A stretch of DNA of 46,182 nt from Candidatus Zixiibacteriota bacterium. GTDB taxonomy: Bacteria; Zixibacteria; MSB-5A5; GN15; FEB-12. The DNA is taken from NCBI GenBank assembly GCA_040752815.1, contig JBFMGC010000020.1, positions 1 to 46,182 on the forward strand, in the 5' to 3' direction. The notes beneath the pieces are model-generated. The model worked only from the letters and a program-made list of their open reading frames with translations. It did not search any database and was not told the origin of the DNA. The translations under genes and the position numbers were made by a program. Below, piece by piece: positions 8,459 through 18,130 of the stretch (position 1 is its first letter; each line of letters starts with the position of its first letter).

Positions 8459-11215
8459 ATGGTAAGGAATCGAATTGTCACGGTCGGCATCATAGGATGC
8501 CTGGTAATTGCTGGATTTGGGCTGGTAGATGCCCGCACGGGCCCCGGTTACCGCCCCGCCCCGCCGTCGAATGCGATGGCGAGCCCCGCCTATTGTAATA
8601 CCTTTCACCACATCGGCAAAATTGCGCTCGGGGTAAGCAATGATGGCACTTTCGCCACTCAACTGAGTGTTGGCGGTTCGACCAGGGACTGTTTTACCTC
8701 AGAAACACTACCGTCCGCCGAATATCCTAAAGGTAGTCGCACGTCCTACGTTTTTGGTGGAGCATTGTGGATTGGTGCGGTGCTGGGTCGTGATACTCTT
8801 GTTTCTACCGGCGCCGACGGTTGGGACAGGGCAGGCAATGAGTATCATCCCGAGGCAGTTGAGTTCGGTGGACAAGGGAAACTTCGCTCTAACCTTGATC
8901 CGAATAAGAAGGAGTTGTTTGAGGGAGCGATATCCCAAGAAGATTATGTCTGCAAATATGCGGATACCTGCACATCCTGTAACGGAGTATCTAACGACGC
9001 GTCGGGCCGGGGGCACATTCCGCTCAACATTGAAGTTAGTCAGAATACGTATGCGTGGTCATATGATTATGCCGATGATTTTGTCCTATTCGACTACGGC
9101 ATCAAAAACATCGGCCGTCAGCGTCTTCACGATATCTATATGGGCTTCTATGTCGACGCCGATATTCACGACCTTGCAGAGGAAAGCGAGGGTGCTCAGG
9201 ACGATCTGAATGGATTTCGTAAATGGCAGGCAGCTACATATCTGCCCGCCGGTTTCGCCCCCGATTCGGACGAAGTCAACCTGGCGTGGACAGCCGACAA
9301 CGACGGTGGGCTTGATCAGGACATCTTCTCAAAAGTTCCGCATATCACCGCCATGCGAATCGTCCGCACGCCGTCGGATTCGCTCAAGGTGTCGTTCAAC
9401 TGGTGGGTCAGTAATGGGGACTCACGTCTTGATTACGGTCCTCAATCGCGGGCCAAAGTTCGAGACTTCGGTACGGGCGGGTCAGGCACCCCGGAAGGCG
9501 ACAGAAACAAGTTCTTTATTCTAAGCAATGGAGAATTCGATTTTGATCAGGCAACATGCGCGATCATAAACGAGCTCGACCCAGTGTGGGTACCGCCGCC
9601 GGCGGACCGTAAGAGAGTCTGGCCATTGGGACTCGACACGCGCTATGTCCTATCGTTTGGCCCGTTCGATATCGAGCCGGGCCAGACGTTGCCGATTACG
9701 CTGGCTTACGTTGCCGGCGAGAATTTCCACACGGATCCCAATAATTTCAATAATCTGCCGGACAATCCGCAAGCCTGGTACGAAGGAGTCGATTTCAGTT
9801 CGCTTGGTAAGAATGCCACATGGGCTGGGTGGGTGTACGACAATCCCGGCGTCGACACCGACAGCGACGGTTATCGCGGCGAATTCAGAGTGCGAAATCT
9901 GGGCGGCGATTCCACGAGAAAATGCGACACGATCTGGGACAGCTCAGTTACTCCCCCCGCCGCTGTAGATTCGATTTGTTATTGGGAGTATGCTCTGGCT
10001 GACAGTTTTCCCAAGACTGGCGACGGAGTGCCGGACTTTCGCGGGGCGGAACCTCCACCTGCGCCGTGTTTGTATTCGACCACGGATGAATTCGGCAACG
10101 TTTACTATGGTCAGCGCGTGGAACAGTCGCGTGGCAAATTCACCGTAAGGTGGAACGGCGCCAGAAGCGAGACTTTTGAGGACCCGCTTTTATTTCGGAA
10201 GGACTTCGAGGGCTACAAGGTGTATCTCGCGTTGGATCAGCGCGACTCAAGCTACTCAATCGTGGCGTCGTGGGATTTGGAAAACTACGCCCTTTTCGAT
10301 TGGATTGACCCGTCCATCGACACCACGCTTCCAGACACAGCCGCCGGTGCCTATAGGCCAAACACTGGCAGTCCATTTACTCTGAGGGAGCTTCGGTGCC
10401 GGTTCGCGCCTGACGGCTGCGACGACACGACCTGGCATCCCCTGGACAATCCGAGGTCTCACCCGCTTGTTGAAGATGGAGGTCCCGGAGATACTTTGAT
10501 ACACTATTTCCAGGCCCAGGGCTACAACCAGTCAATCCTCGCCAATTATCCGAATGCACAGACTGAGATTAGAAAGGTCTATCCGGACGCGCCGGTCCCG
10601 CCTGTAGTCGATGCCGATTCTATACGCGCCCGTTTTCCCGATGGCGCGTGGCAGGAATACCTCACCGACTCTGGATTCATAAAGTTTTTTGAGTACGAGT
10701 GGTCTGTTGACGGTTTATTGCCGACTCGTCCCTATTGGGTGAGTGTCACCGCTTTTGACTTCGGCTCGTCTTCGTCAGGTATAGATGCCTTGGAAAGCAG
10801 TCGGTCCATATGCGGTGATCCACACTACCCGCTCGACGCCCCTGACCTGCAAAACCCCGACGCTAATCCTGTGTTCGTATGGCCAAATCCGTATCGTCAC
10901 GACGGCGATTACCGCGGACTGGGATTCGAGGGCCGCGGCTTCGGTGATCGACCCGCCGATTACGTGAGATTAATCCACTTTGGTAATCTCCCCGAGCGCT
11001 GCACTATCAGTATTTATTCTCTTGACGGTGACCTGGTGAGGCAGTTCGAGCACCCAAATCCCACTCTGCCCTCTGGTTGTGCGACCACACCGAATGAAGA
11101 TTGCTGGGATCTGATTACCAGAAACACACAACAGGTCGTGTCCGGCCTCTATTACTGGACTGTGGAGGATGACAAAGGCAACATGCAGGTGGGCAAACTG
11201 GCCATTATTATGTAG
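8459..11215 (+). CDS. Large secreted protein with C-terminal sorting-type domain, paralogue 1
   Basis: A 918-residue protein with a signal peptide (IGCLVIAGFGLVDA). I recognise no enzyme domain. The body carries blocks shared with the next gene: GxxALWIGAVxGRDTLVSTG, a WSYDYADDFVLFDY block, RTPSDSLKVSFNWWVSN, FDTRYVLSFGPFDIEPGQ-type wording, and a calcium-loop-like DTDSDGYRG. A fibronectin-like section (FEGYKVYLALDQR) follows. The C-terminus has PNPYRHDGDYRG, then CTISIYSLDGDLVRQF and SGLYYWTVEDDKGNMQVGK, typical of FlgD-like or type IX secretion sorting domains. It is probably exported to the cell surface. AAGGA lies seven bases before the ATG. By eye its codons are more A/T-rich than its neighbours'. 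Confidence 0.85.
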   Translation: MVRNRIVTVGIIGCLVIAGFGLVDARTGPGYRPAPPSNAMASPAYCNTFHHIGKIALGVSNDGTFATQLSVGGSTRDCFTSETLPSAEYPKGSRTSYVFGGALWIGAVLGRDTLVSTGADGWDRAGNEYHPEAVEFGGQGKLRSNLDPNKKELFEGAISQEDYVCKYADTCTSCNGVSNDASGRGHIPLNIEVSQNTYAWSYDYADDFVLFDYGIKNIGRQRLHDIYMGFYVDADIHDLAEESEGAQDDLNGFRKWQAATYLPAGFAPDSDEVNLAWTADNDGGLDQDIFSKVPHITAMRIVRTPSDSLKVSFNWWVSNGDSRLDYGPQSRAKVRDFGTGGSGTPEGDRNKFFILSNGEFDFDQATCAIINELDPVWVPPPADRKRVWPLGLDTRYVLSFGPFDIEPGQTLPITLAYVAGENFHTDPNNFNNLPDNPQAWYEGVDFSSLGKNATWAGWVYDNPGVDTDSDGYRGEFRVRNLGGDSTRKCDTIWDSSVTPPAAVDSICYWEYALADSFPKTGDGVPDFRGAEPPPAPCLYSTTDEFGNVYYGQRVEQSRGKFTVRWNGARSETFEDPLLFRKDFEGYKVYLALDQRDSSYSIVASWDLENYALFDWIDPSIDTTLPDTAAGAYRPNTGSPFTLRELRCRFAPDGCDDTTWHPLDNPRSHPLVEDGGPGDTLIHYFQAQGYNQSILANYPNAQTEIRKVYPDAPVPPVVDADSIRARFPDGAWQEYLTDSGFIKFFEYEWSVDGLLPTRPYWVSVTAFDFGSSSSGIDALESSRSICGDPHYPLDAPDLQNPDANPVFVWPNPYRHDGDYRGLGFEGRGFGDRPADYVRLIHFGNLPERCTISIYSLDGDLVRQFEHPNPTLPSGCATTPNEDCWDLITRNTQQVVSGLYYWTVEDDKGNMQVGKLAIIM

Positions 11216-11269
11216 GAACTAATTCGGGTGCGTCGACATCTGTCGGTGGTATCCCCCGACAGTAATTGG

Positions 11270-11303
11270 AACCGGCCCCGGTCAGCGACCGGGGCCGGTT
11301 TTC
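11270..11303 (+). terminator. Rho-independent terminator after secreted paralogue 1
   Basis: A perfect 13-bp stem (AACCGGCCCCGGT / ACCGGGGCCGGTT) with a five-base loop, followed by TTC on the plus strand. It ends the transcript of paralogue 1, so paralogue 2 has its own promoter. Confidence 0.85.
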
Positions 11304-11330
11304 TTGCAAAGCCCGCGACCACGGCTGATA

Positions 11331-11359
11331 TTGCATCCACAATGTTTTATTTGTATCTT
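11331..11359 (+). promoter_or_regulatory. Sigma-70-type promoter for secreted paralogue 2
   Basis: TTGCAT (11331-11336), a 17-base spacer and TATCTT (11354-11359). It lies about 70 bases before the start codon. The same TATCTT -10 and 17-base spacing appear upstream of the M29 peptidase gene. Confidence 0.6.
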
Positions 11360-11429
11360 GGGCGACATGGATGGTTGATTAACCCCCGGCGCAAATCGGG
11401 CAGTCACGAATCCGCGACCTGGCAAACAA

Positions 11430-14015
11430 ATGACATCCACTCGGCTTACAGTTCTTCCAATTGCTCTCTTCCTGAGTTTGACGATTGCCGGTCACTCTGT
11501 AACTGCTCTCGCAGGGGAGACACAGTCCGATTATAAGACCGAATCCGGCCTCCGGCTTGGCCGGCTCCAGGCCGGTGCCGAGGAACCGCAGGTCTTCCAT
11601 ACGGCTCACGGACGGGGAAACATTCGCCTCGCAGTAGCCAACAACGGCACTTTCGGTACCTACGGCCAGGTCATTCCGGACCCTTTTACCGGAGACCCTC
11701 TGCCATCATGCGAGTATCCCCGTGGAACTGATATCGTCTTCTTGTATGTTGCCGCGGTGTGGGTTGGAGCGATCGTGAACGGCGATACTCTGGTGTCGAC
11801 GGGTGATGAGGACTTTTATCGCACGCAGGAATTCTGGCCCGACCTCCCCGAACTTGGCGGTCGCTTCCGGTACGGCTCGATCGATATCAATTCCAAGTTC
11901 TACTCTCCGAGCGTTGCAGCGTATTCGGAAGAGGATATCCTGGCCGAATACTACGATACCCAGACGGCGTCCGGTTTGGTCGGCCGGGATCCGACTGATC
12001 AGCGAGGCCATATTCCACTCGGTATCAAGGTCAGCCAGCGTTCCATGGCCTGGAGCTACGAGTACGCCGACGACTTCATACTGTTTGATTACCAGATTCA
12101 GAATATCGGGCAGGACCGGCTGCGCCGGGTTTATATTGGGCTTTGGGTCGACGGCGATACCTGGCATACGTCGCGCAACACGCCCGAGGGGTGGGAGGAC
12201 GATATCACCGGTTTCTACCCATTTCATCCGGCCCCCGAGGGGTGTGGCTTCATCGACACGGTGAATATCGCCTGGCATGCCGACAACGACGGGGACGGAA
12301 TGCCGCGCGAAAACCCGTCGCAGTGGGACTACCGCTCGACCCTCGGCGTTGTAGGCTCGCGCGTGGTTCGGACGCCGTCGGATTCGCTCGCTTATTCCTT
12401 CAACTGGTGGATCACTAACTACAGCGACCCGGCCCTCGATTTCGGTCCGCGCATGAGAGGTACCGACTCACGTCCATTTCGTGACCTCGGTCCCCGTATG
12501 GGCACGCCCGAAGGGGATCGCAACAAGTACTATGTGATGAGCCAGCCCGAGTTTGATTACGACCTCATGTGGACGGCCAAGGATCATAGTTTTGACGGCT
12601 GGCTGCCGCCGCCGCCCGAGGCGCGCAGCTACGCGCGGGGATTCGACACGCGGTACCTGCTGTCGTTCGGGCCCTTCGATATCGAGCCGGGACAAGCGCT
12701 GCCGCTGACATTCGTTTGGGTTGGCGGCGAGGATTTTCACCAGGCTCCGGAGGATATGTTCGCGTTTTTCGACCCGGAAAACCCGGAAGCCTATTACGAC
12801 CGCCTTAACTTCAGCAACCTGGCGCTTAACGCCCGGTGGGCGTCGTGGGTTTACGACAATCCTGGAGTTGATACCGACGGCGACGGCTATCGAGGCAAGG
12901 CGCGGGTCTGTGTCCCCGATGGCGCCACTGACACTACCGCCGAGGATTCCCTCTGGTACGAGGGTGACGGCGTGCCCGATTTTCGCGGCGCGGGTCCGCC
13001 TCCGTCGCCGCGCATGAGGGTTATCCCCTCGGTGGGACAGATGCGAGTCCGCTTCAACGGATTCTACAGCGAGAATACCAAGGACGTTTTCACCAACCGG
13101 GTCGACTTTGAAGGATATCGCGTCTACCTTTCGCTGGATGATCGGCCTTCCAGTTTCTCCGTAATTCGCTCGTACGATCTCGAGAATTACGCGCGGTTTG
13201 TCTGGCGTGAGCAGGCTGCTAGGTCCGACTGGCTGCAGGATGAGGTTCCGTACACTCTGGATTCGCTTCGTCGGATGTACAACGACCCGACACTAGATCC
13301 CCTGCGCCATCCGCGCTCGAACCCGGTCAGCTACAACGGCGAATTCGCTTACTTCGAAAAGCAGGACTTCAATCAGTCGGACTTGACTAATGCGGATGGT
13401 ATTCACAAAGTCTATCCTGATGCCCCCGACCCAGGCACCGATTCGACTCAATGGCAGGATGATGACCTGGTTTTTGACTACAGTGAACCTTTGCCGAAAT
13501 ACTACGAGTACGAATACGTGATCGAAAACCTCCTGCCCACAATTCCGTATCATGTCTCGGTTACGTCGTTTGATCACGGGTCGCCCAAGTCCGGACTGAA
13601 ATCGCTCGAGACAAAGCCGGAGAACGACGCTATCGAGGAATACCCACAGCCATCGAGTGGTGAGATCATAGGGCAGAATCTAGATGCATACGTAGTCCCG
13701 AATCCATACCGCATCGACGGCGGCTACGCCGAGAGCGGGTTCGAGAACCGGGCGCGGGACATCGCCGATCCCGATCGGGCGCGGCGCATTCACTTTTTCA
13801 ATCTGCCGCCGGTCTGCAAGATCAGCATCTATTCACTTGACGGCGACCTGGTTCGCGAAATCGACCACGACTTCCCCAGCGGCGCTCCGGGGTCCCAGCA
13901 CGAGAGCTGGGATCTGATCACGCGGAACTCGCAGACAGTAGTTTCGGGCCTGTTCTACTGGGTAGTGGAATCACCGGAGCGTACCCAGATCGGCAAAGTG
14001 GCGATCATCAAATAA
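11430..14015 (+). CDS. Large secreted protein with C-terminal sorting-type domain, paralogue 2
   Basis: An 861-residue paralogue of the preceding gene with a signal peptide (LTVLPIALFLSLTIAGHSVTALA). It shares the collinear blocks: VANNGTFGTYGQ, AAVWVGAIVNGDTLVSTG, WSYEYADDFILFDYQIQN, RTPSDSLAYSFNWWITN, YLLSFGPFDIEPGQALPL, NPGVDTDGDGYRG and FEGYRVYLSLDDR. The sorting-type C-terminus has PNPYRIDGGYAESG, CKISIYSLDGDLVREID and SGLFYWVVESPERTQIGK. It lacks most of the extra cysteines of paralogue 1. Function is unknown; a surface or secreted role is inferred. The ATG has no good ribosome site. It ends five bases from the stop of the convergent MFS gene. Confidence 0.85.
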   Translation: MTSTRLTVLPIALFLSLTIAGHSVTALAGETQSDYKTESGLRLGRLQAGAEEPQVFHTAHGRGNIRLAVANNGTFGTYGQVIPDPFTGDPLPSCEYPRGTDIVFLYVAAVWVGAIVNGDTLVSTGDEDFYRTQEFWPDLPELGGRFRYGSIDINSKFYSPSVAAYSEEDILAEYYDTQTASGLVGRDPTDQRGHIPLGIKVSQRSMAWSYEYADDFILFDYQIQNIGQDRLRRVYIGLWVDGDTWHTSRNTPEGWEDDITGFYPFHPAPEGCGFIDTVNIAWHADNDGDGMPRENPSQWDYRSTLGVVGSRVVRTPSDSLAYSFNWWITNYSDPALDFGPRMRGTDSRPFRDLGPRMGTPEGDRNKYYVMSQPEFDYDLMWTAKDHSFDGWLPPPPEARSYARGFDTRYLLSFGPFDIEPGQALPLTFVWVGGEDFHQAPEDMFAFFDPENPEAYYDRLNFSNLALNARWASWVYDNPGVDTDGDGYRGKARVCVPDGATDTTAEDSLWYEGDGVPDFRGAGPPPSPRMRVIPSVGQMRVRFNGFYSENTKDVFTNRVDFEGYRVYLSLDDRPSSFSVIRSYDLENYARFVWREQAARSDWLQDEVPYTLDSLRRMYNDPTLDPLRHPRSNPVSYNGEFAYFEKQDFNQSDLTNADGIHKVYPDAPDPGTDSTQWQDDDLVFDYSEPLPKYYEYEYVIENLLPTIPYHVSVTSFDHGSPKSGLKSLETKPENDAIEEYPQPSSGEIIGQNLDAYVVPNPYRIDGGYAESGFENRARDIADPDRARRIHFFNLPPVCKISIYSLDGDLVREIDHDFPSGAPGSQHESWDLITRNSQTVVSGLFYWVVESPERTQIGKVAIIK

Positions 14016-14020
14016 CGCGA

Positions 14021-15235
14021 TTATCGATTCAAGGAGGGGTCAAGCCGCCGGCCGAACCAGAGAAACCCGACCGACGCTACCAGCGCCAGTGAGGCGATCA
14101 TAATCCACGCCAGGACGTAATTCCCTGCAAACGAATCAAGAAACCAGCCGCCGTAGAGCGGTCCCAGCGACCAGCCCAGGGTCATGAAGAACGTGTATAT
14201 GCCCATGTAGCGGCCGATCTGGTCGGGCGGCGCCAGACGTGAGGTCAGGGTCAGGGTGGGAGGAGACATAATCATCTCGCCGCTGGTTACCACTGCAATG
14301 GCGCCTATCATGAACGCATAGTGAGTTGAGAACCCGAGGACGCCATAGCCGATAAAGTAGAAAACCGCGCCCAACGCGAGCTGACTGGTGAAGCGAGTGT
14401 TGCCCAGCATGCGTGTGACCATGATCTGCGCCAGCCCCACCAGCAGGCCGTTGACGGTGTACAGGTAGCCTAGTTGAATCTCGCTGAGCCCGGTTACCTG
14501 GACGGCGTAGACCGAGAACGGCGCCATCAACTGCGCCACGACAAGATACAGGGCAAGTGACAGAAGACAGTGTATGGTCAGGCGGCGGTCGTTTTTGAGG
14601 GCTACCAGATCGGCTATAGTGAACTCCTCGCGGCGCTGAACCTGATTCGGCGCTCGGAACCAAAACAGAAAGATGAGCCCGGAGGTAAACAGTATCGCGG
14701 CCGCGATATAGAATAGGCCTGCGTATGAGCTGTGTGCCATGAAGCCGCCGATAGCCGGCCCTGCCGCCCAACCCAGATTGCCGGCGGATCGCGTAAGGGC
14801 GTAACCGTCGAGCCGCTGCGCGCGGGTGAGAATGTCGGACACCAGGGCATGTTGGGCGGGAAAGTAAATCGCTCCAAAAGTCGAATTCATCGTCATGAAG
14901 ATCGCAATCGGCCAGAAGCCCATATCGTAGTCGATTGCCAGCCCCAGCAGCACGAACGAAACCGCCCGCAGTATTTGGGCGTAGACCAACAGTGTCTTGC
15001 GGCTCATTCTGTCGGAAACCTCTCCCCCGACCAACTGGAAACCGGCCCGCACCACCGCCATGGCGCCGAAAAACAGGCCGATCTCGGTTACCGACATTTT
15101 GAGATGGTCGTGGAAGTAAATCGACAAGAATGGAATAGCTGCCGCAAATCCAAGAGCCCCCACAAACCAGCCGATACAAAGTATCCAGAGGTTGCTCTCG
15201 AACTGGCGGACGTATGCAAGTGGTCGGGCAAACAT
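14021..15235 (-). CDS. Major facilitator superfamily transporter
   Basis: A 404-residue, roughly 12-helix inner-membrane protein. The MFS signature loop between helices 2 and 3 is visible as GGEVSDRMSRKTLL, and the first helices read LWILCIGWFVGALGFAAAIPF. Many MFS members with this layout are drug or metabolite exporters driven by the proton gradient; the substrate cannot be told. The ATG at 15235 gives a normal N-terminus; a longer frame from 15325 would overlap the upstream glycosyltransferase gene and add a non-conserved 30-residue tail. It lies 40 bases downstream of that gene and is probably co-transcribed, so export of, or resistance linked to, a glycosylated product is conceivable. 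Confidence 0.88.
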   Translation of the reverse strand: MFARPLAYVRQFESNLWILCIGWFVGALGFAAAIPFLSIYFHDHLKMSVTEIGLFFGAMAVVRAGFQLVGGEVSDRMSRKTLLVYAQILRAVSFVLLGLAIDYDMGFWPIAIFMTMNSTFGAIYFPAQHALVSDILTRAQRLDGYALTRSAGNLGWAAGPAIGGFMAHSSYAGLFYIAAAILFTSGLIFLFWFRAPNQVQRREEFTIADLVALKNDRRLTIHCLLSLALYLVVAQLMAPFSVYAVQVTGLSEIQLGYLYTVNGLLVGLAQIMVTRMLGNTRFTSQLALGAVFYFIGYGVLGFSTHYAFMIGAIAVVTSGEMIMSPPTLTLTSRLAPPDQIGRYMGIYTFFMTLGWSLGPLYGGWFLDSFAGNYVLAWIMIASLALVASVGFLWFGRRLDPSLNR

Positions 15236-15275
15236 GTCCCACAGAATATATCTACACCCTCGTCGCGCACCAATA

Positions 15276-16460
15276 TCAATGTCGATTATGCTGCACCAGA
15301 AACCGGGCGATCCTGTCGAAGCCATCGAGTTGGTACTTCCCCCAGCCGCGGGTGGCCATTTCCGCCAGCTTCCCCGTCTGGTTCAAGGCGAGAATCGTCG
15401 GGCCTAAGCCCGCGGCGGAGCCGGCGTCACGGATAGCCAGCCCCACGCCGGAGGACTCCAGAAGCCGGAGATTCATCGGCGCGAACGGGCCGATTGGCGG
15501 TGTCAGGACGAACATAGGCAGGCCAAGCCCGACCGCCCAATTGGTGCGCTCGTGCGGCGGTCCAACTATGAAATCAATACGGAGGAACCAACGAGCGACA
15601 ATTGTGTCTTCCCCTGCCTGGTCTTCGTACTGGCCGAGTTGGCACCGATCGGTACTATCACTGCCTGCCGAAACTGGCTCTACGATACTATAAGTGATGC
15701 CCTGACTTTGTGCGGAGGACAAAAACTCTCGTGCCAGCCGCCCATTTTTCCGCACGAGCACGAGCGCGCTTATACCGGCGCGGCGGCATGAGGCGATACT
15801 CGAAACGAGCAGTTCGATGTGTTGCCGCGGTTCCGCTCTGGACGAGAAGAAAAGGCCGGTCAATCCGGCGCGCTGGTGAAAGCGTGCCTGCCGGAACTGA
15901 TACGAATCTGCTGCCAGCCTGGCCAACTCCGACTCGATACACAACCCCGATACAAAGATCTGATCCCGTTTGTATCCTGCGGAAAGAAACGTATCGGCAA
16001 CTTCTTGTGTCGGTACGATGACGGTGGAAGCCCCCGTGACCAGTGTTTCCTTGGGCGCTACCAGTTCGCCGTGTTGGTAGACGAGGTTCCTCCGCCCGCG
16101 CATCAATTCAACTAGCAGCGGGTGGGAGACAACGAAGGTATCATCGCCGGTCCCAAATCGCCTGCGCAAGTCATGCCCCAGGATCGCCAAAGCCGCCGAC
16201 CGAAAAGGGAAACGCTCGCCCCGACGGAGTCGAGAATAAACCGTACCCACCACTCCTCCCGATGAGCCATGCAGGTAAAGCCACCGGATTAGGCGCCAGG
16301 CGGTGTGAGAAAAGCCGCTACTGCTCGCGAATACATCGTGCAGTTCTACTTCAGGCGGCTCAGGGAGCGGTTTTACTGCTTCGGCGATGCCACGAAGATA
16401 GAACGGGTGGCCTCGGCCAACAGTGGTACATAGAAACACAATTTTCCGGGGGCAACTCAC
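15276..16460 (-). CDS. GT-B fold glycosyltransferase-like protein (MurG/UGT type)
   Basis: A 394-residue protein. The N-terminus IVFLCTTVGRGHPFYLRGIAEA contains the glycine-rich GxGH loop typical of MurG, glycolipid synthases and UDP-sugar transferases. The C-terminal half has a Rossmann-like section (LTGLFFSSRAEP) and a donor-site-like stretch, IVGPPHERTNWAVGLGLPMFVL, where such enzymes read GGxxT..E. The acceptor and sugar are unknown. The start is GTG at 16460 with an AGGT somewhat far upstream. It probably forms a two-gene unit with the MFS transporter. Without a database search the family call is moderate. Confidence 0.65.
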   Translation of the reverse strand: MSCPRKIVFLCTTVGRGHPFYLRGIAEAVKPLPEPPEVELHDVFASSSGFSHTAWRLIRWLYLHGSSGGVVGTVYSRLRRGERFPFRSAALAILGHDLRRRFGTGDDTFVVSHPLLVELMRGRRNLVYQHGELVAPKETLVTGASTVIVPTQEVADTFLSAGYKRDQIFVSGLCIESELARLAADSYQFRQARFHQRAGLTGLFFSSRAEPRQHIELLVSSIASCRRAGISALVLVRKNGRLAREFLSSAQSQGITYSIVEPVSAGSDSTDRCQLGQYEDQAGEDTIVARWFLRIDFIVGPPHERTNWAVGLGLPMFVLTPPIGPFAPMNLRLLESSGVGLAIRDAGSAAGLGPTILALNQTGKLAEMATRGWGKYQLDGFDRIARFLVQHNRH

Positions 16461-16510
16461 GTTGTGAATCTACCTGAACCTGCCGCAGGTGTCAAATTGC
16501 GAGGGGACAA

Positions 16511-16539
16511 CAACAAAAGGGTCGGCCAGCGGCCGACCC
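16511..16539 (-). terminator. Rho-independent terminator of cheW
   Basis: GGGTCGGCC / GGCCGACCC with a three-base loop, followed on the minus strand by TTTTGTTGTTG. It starts about 24 bases after the cheW stop codon. Confidence 0.8.
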
Positions 16540-16562
16540 CATTTATCCACACGGTTGGAATC

Positions 16563-17054
16563 TCAGTTTACGGCGGCAACCTCGGCCATATCGATAACTT
16601 TGGAGAGGTCGAGGAAGATCAGCAGCCGGTCGTCCAGCTTGGCGACCCCTCTGATGTATTCGGAGTTTACGCCGGTCACTATATCCGGCGGCGGCTCGAT
16701 AGTGTCGGCCGGCAGTCGAAGCACTTCGGACACCGAATCGACAATCATACCCATGATGGTGCCGCCGATGTCGACCACCACAATCCGGGTGTTCTTGTCG
16801 TGTTCTTTGAGTTCCAGGTTGAAGCGTTTTCTCAGGTCGACAATCGGGATGACTTTCCCGCGCAGGTTAATGACGCCCTCGATGTAATGCGGCGCCTGAG
16901 GAACGCGAGTGATCTCCACCATCCGATTGATTTCCTGAACTTTGAGAATGTCGACGCCGAATTCCTCGGTCCCGATGTTGAACGAGACCAGTTGCAGCTC
17001 GTCCGAAGTTGCCGAACCGGCGCCGGGTTGATTGGTTGTACTGACTTTCTGCAT
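16563..17054 (-). CDS. cheW: Chemotaxis coupling protein CheW
   Basis: A 163-residue CheW domain. Landmarks: LQLVSFNIGTEEFGVDILKVQEI, the conserved ITRVPQAPHYIEGVINLRGKVIPIVDLRKRF block, NTRIVVVD, and GMIVDSVSEVLRLP. CheW links chemoreceptors to the histidine kinase CheA at cytoplasmic arrays. No receptor, cheA or flagellar gene is nearby, so it is an orphan in this window; it has its own terminator. An acidic, glycine-rich N-terminal tail of about 20 residues precedes the domain. The ATG at 17054 has GGGGAT upstream. Confidence 0.95.
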   Translation of the reverse strand: MQKVSTTNQPGAGSATSDELQLVSFNIGTEEFGVDILKVQEINRMVEITRVPQAPHYIEGVINLRGKVIPIVDLRKRFNLELKEHDKNTRIVVVDIGGTIMGMIVDSVSEVLRLPADTIEPPPDIVTGVNSEYIRGVAKLDDRLLIFLDLSKVIDMAEVAAVN

Positions 17055-17248
17055 TGTTCGTATCCCCTAATGATAAACGGTTCTCCCTTTTGCCTCTGCT
17101 GTCTCCGCTCAGGACCAAGGTCATGCCGCAGCCTCCCCCTTCGCAAACCTCCCAGACCACCCGGTCATCGCCACGGATCGTCCCCAGAGTCCTTGAATCT
17201 AATATCGGAGTCCGGTCAAACCAGGTTGAGGCGAGACAGATTTGGGAT

Positions 17249-17281
17249 GCCGGGGTATGTTCAGATCATGAACAGCCCGGC
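17249..17281. other. Stacked hairpin between the DUF72 gene and cheW
   Basis: GCCGGG pairs with CCCGGC, and inside it TGTTCA pairs with TGAACA around GATCA. It lies about 42 bases downstream of the DUF72 stop and about 195 bases upstream of cheW. It could end the DUF72 transcript or be a regulator site; no T-run is present. The rest of the 268-bp gap shows nothing else. Confidence 0.35.
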
Positions 17282-17322
17282 CCTGCCCCATGATAATTGT
17301 CGAGCACCCGACTGAGGACAAA

Positions 17323-18072
17323 TCATCTCAGTCGCTCGCGAAACTGCAGAGCGGTCGACGGTGCATGGCCGGAGAAATGGTTGTTGAAATAGGCGTAAAC
17401 ATCGGCGTTTTCACCGGCAAACCGCTCGGCGAGGTCAGCCCAGTAGGCCAGCTCCTCGGAGCGCCCCAGGCGGACATGGCTGAAATCATCGGTGATCTCG
17501 TCGCGGTCGCCCACGAAGCGAAAATATACAAAGCCGGCCGTTCGGGTCACCAACCTCGGTACCCCGGGATACTCGGTAAGGCAGAGACCGACTCCTCGCT
17601 CTCTCAGCAGGGCGGCGGTCTCCTCGGTGAACCAACCCCGGTCCCGGAATTCAACCGCCAGCTTGACGCTCTTAGGGACAACCGCCAGCATTTCCTGAAG
17701 ATCTGCCTTCCGGTTGGCCCGGAAAGACGCCGGAAACTGGAGAAGCAGCGGCCCCAGCTTCTCGCCAAGAGTTTCCATCACAGAGAGAAACTTCCCGGCC
17801 TCTTCCAGCCGGGTGCGCAAGTCTCCGTCGTGAGTGACCGTCCGAGGAAACTTGGCGGCAAAACGGAAGCCCGGCGGTGTAGTCTGCGCCCACTTGTCGA
17901 GTATCTGACGAGTGGGTATGCGATAGAACGTGGAGTCGAGTTCGACAGTGCTGAAAGTCATGGCGTAGCAGCGGAGAAAATCGGCCTGCGGACAAAATTG
18001 AGGATAGAAATTCCCCAGCCAGTCACGATAACTGAAGCCGGCCGTGCCGATATACACTTTGCCGAATGTCAT
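17323..18072 (-). CDS. DUF72 (YecE-like) TIM-barrel protein
   Basis: A 249-residue protein with the DUF72 hallmarks: VYIGTAGFSYRDWLGNFYP, FSTVELDSTFYRIP, FAAKFPRTVTH, LLQFPASF, AVEFRDRGWF and YAYFNNHFSGHAP. DUF72 proteins have a TIM-barrel fold. Their biochemical role is not established; links to nucleic acid or Fe-S processes have been suggested. The ATG at 18072 fits the family start; an upstream GTG at 18093 would add seven residues. Ribosome binding is weak. It is divergent from the M29 peptidase gene. Confidence 0.92.
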   Translation of the reverse strand: MTFGKVYIGTAGFSYRDWLGNFYPQFCPQADFLRCYAMTFSTVELDSTFYRIPTRQILDKWAQTTPPGFRFAAKFPRTVTHDGDLRTRLEEAGKFLSVMETLGEKLGPLLLQFPASFRANRKADLQEMLAVVPKSVKLAVEFRDRGWFTEETAALLRERGVGLCLTEYPGVPRLVTRTAGFVYFRFVGDRDEITDDFSHVRLGRSEELAYWADLAERFAGENADVYAYFNNHFSGHAPSTALQFRERLR

Positions 18073-18130
18073 GGTGTCTGTAACAAGCCACACCGGCGTT
18101 GGTTCACACCACCCAGTTTATGATAGCAGG

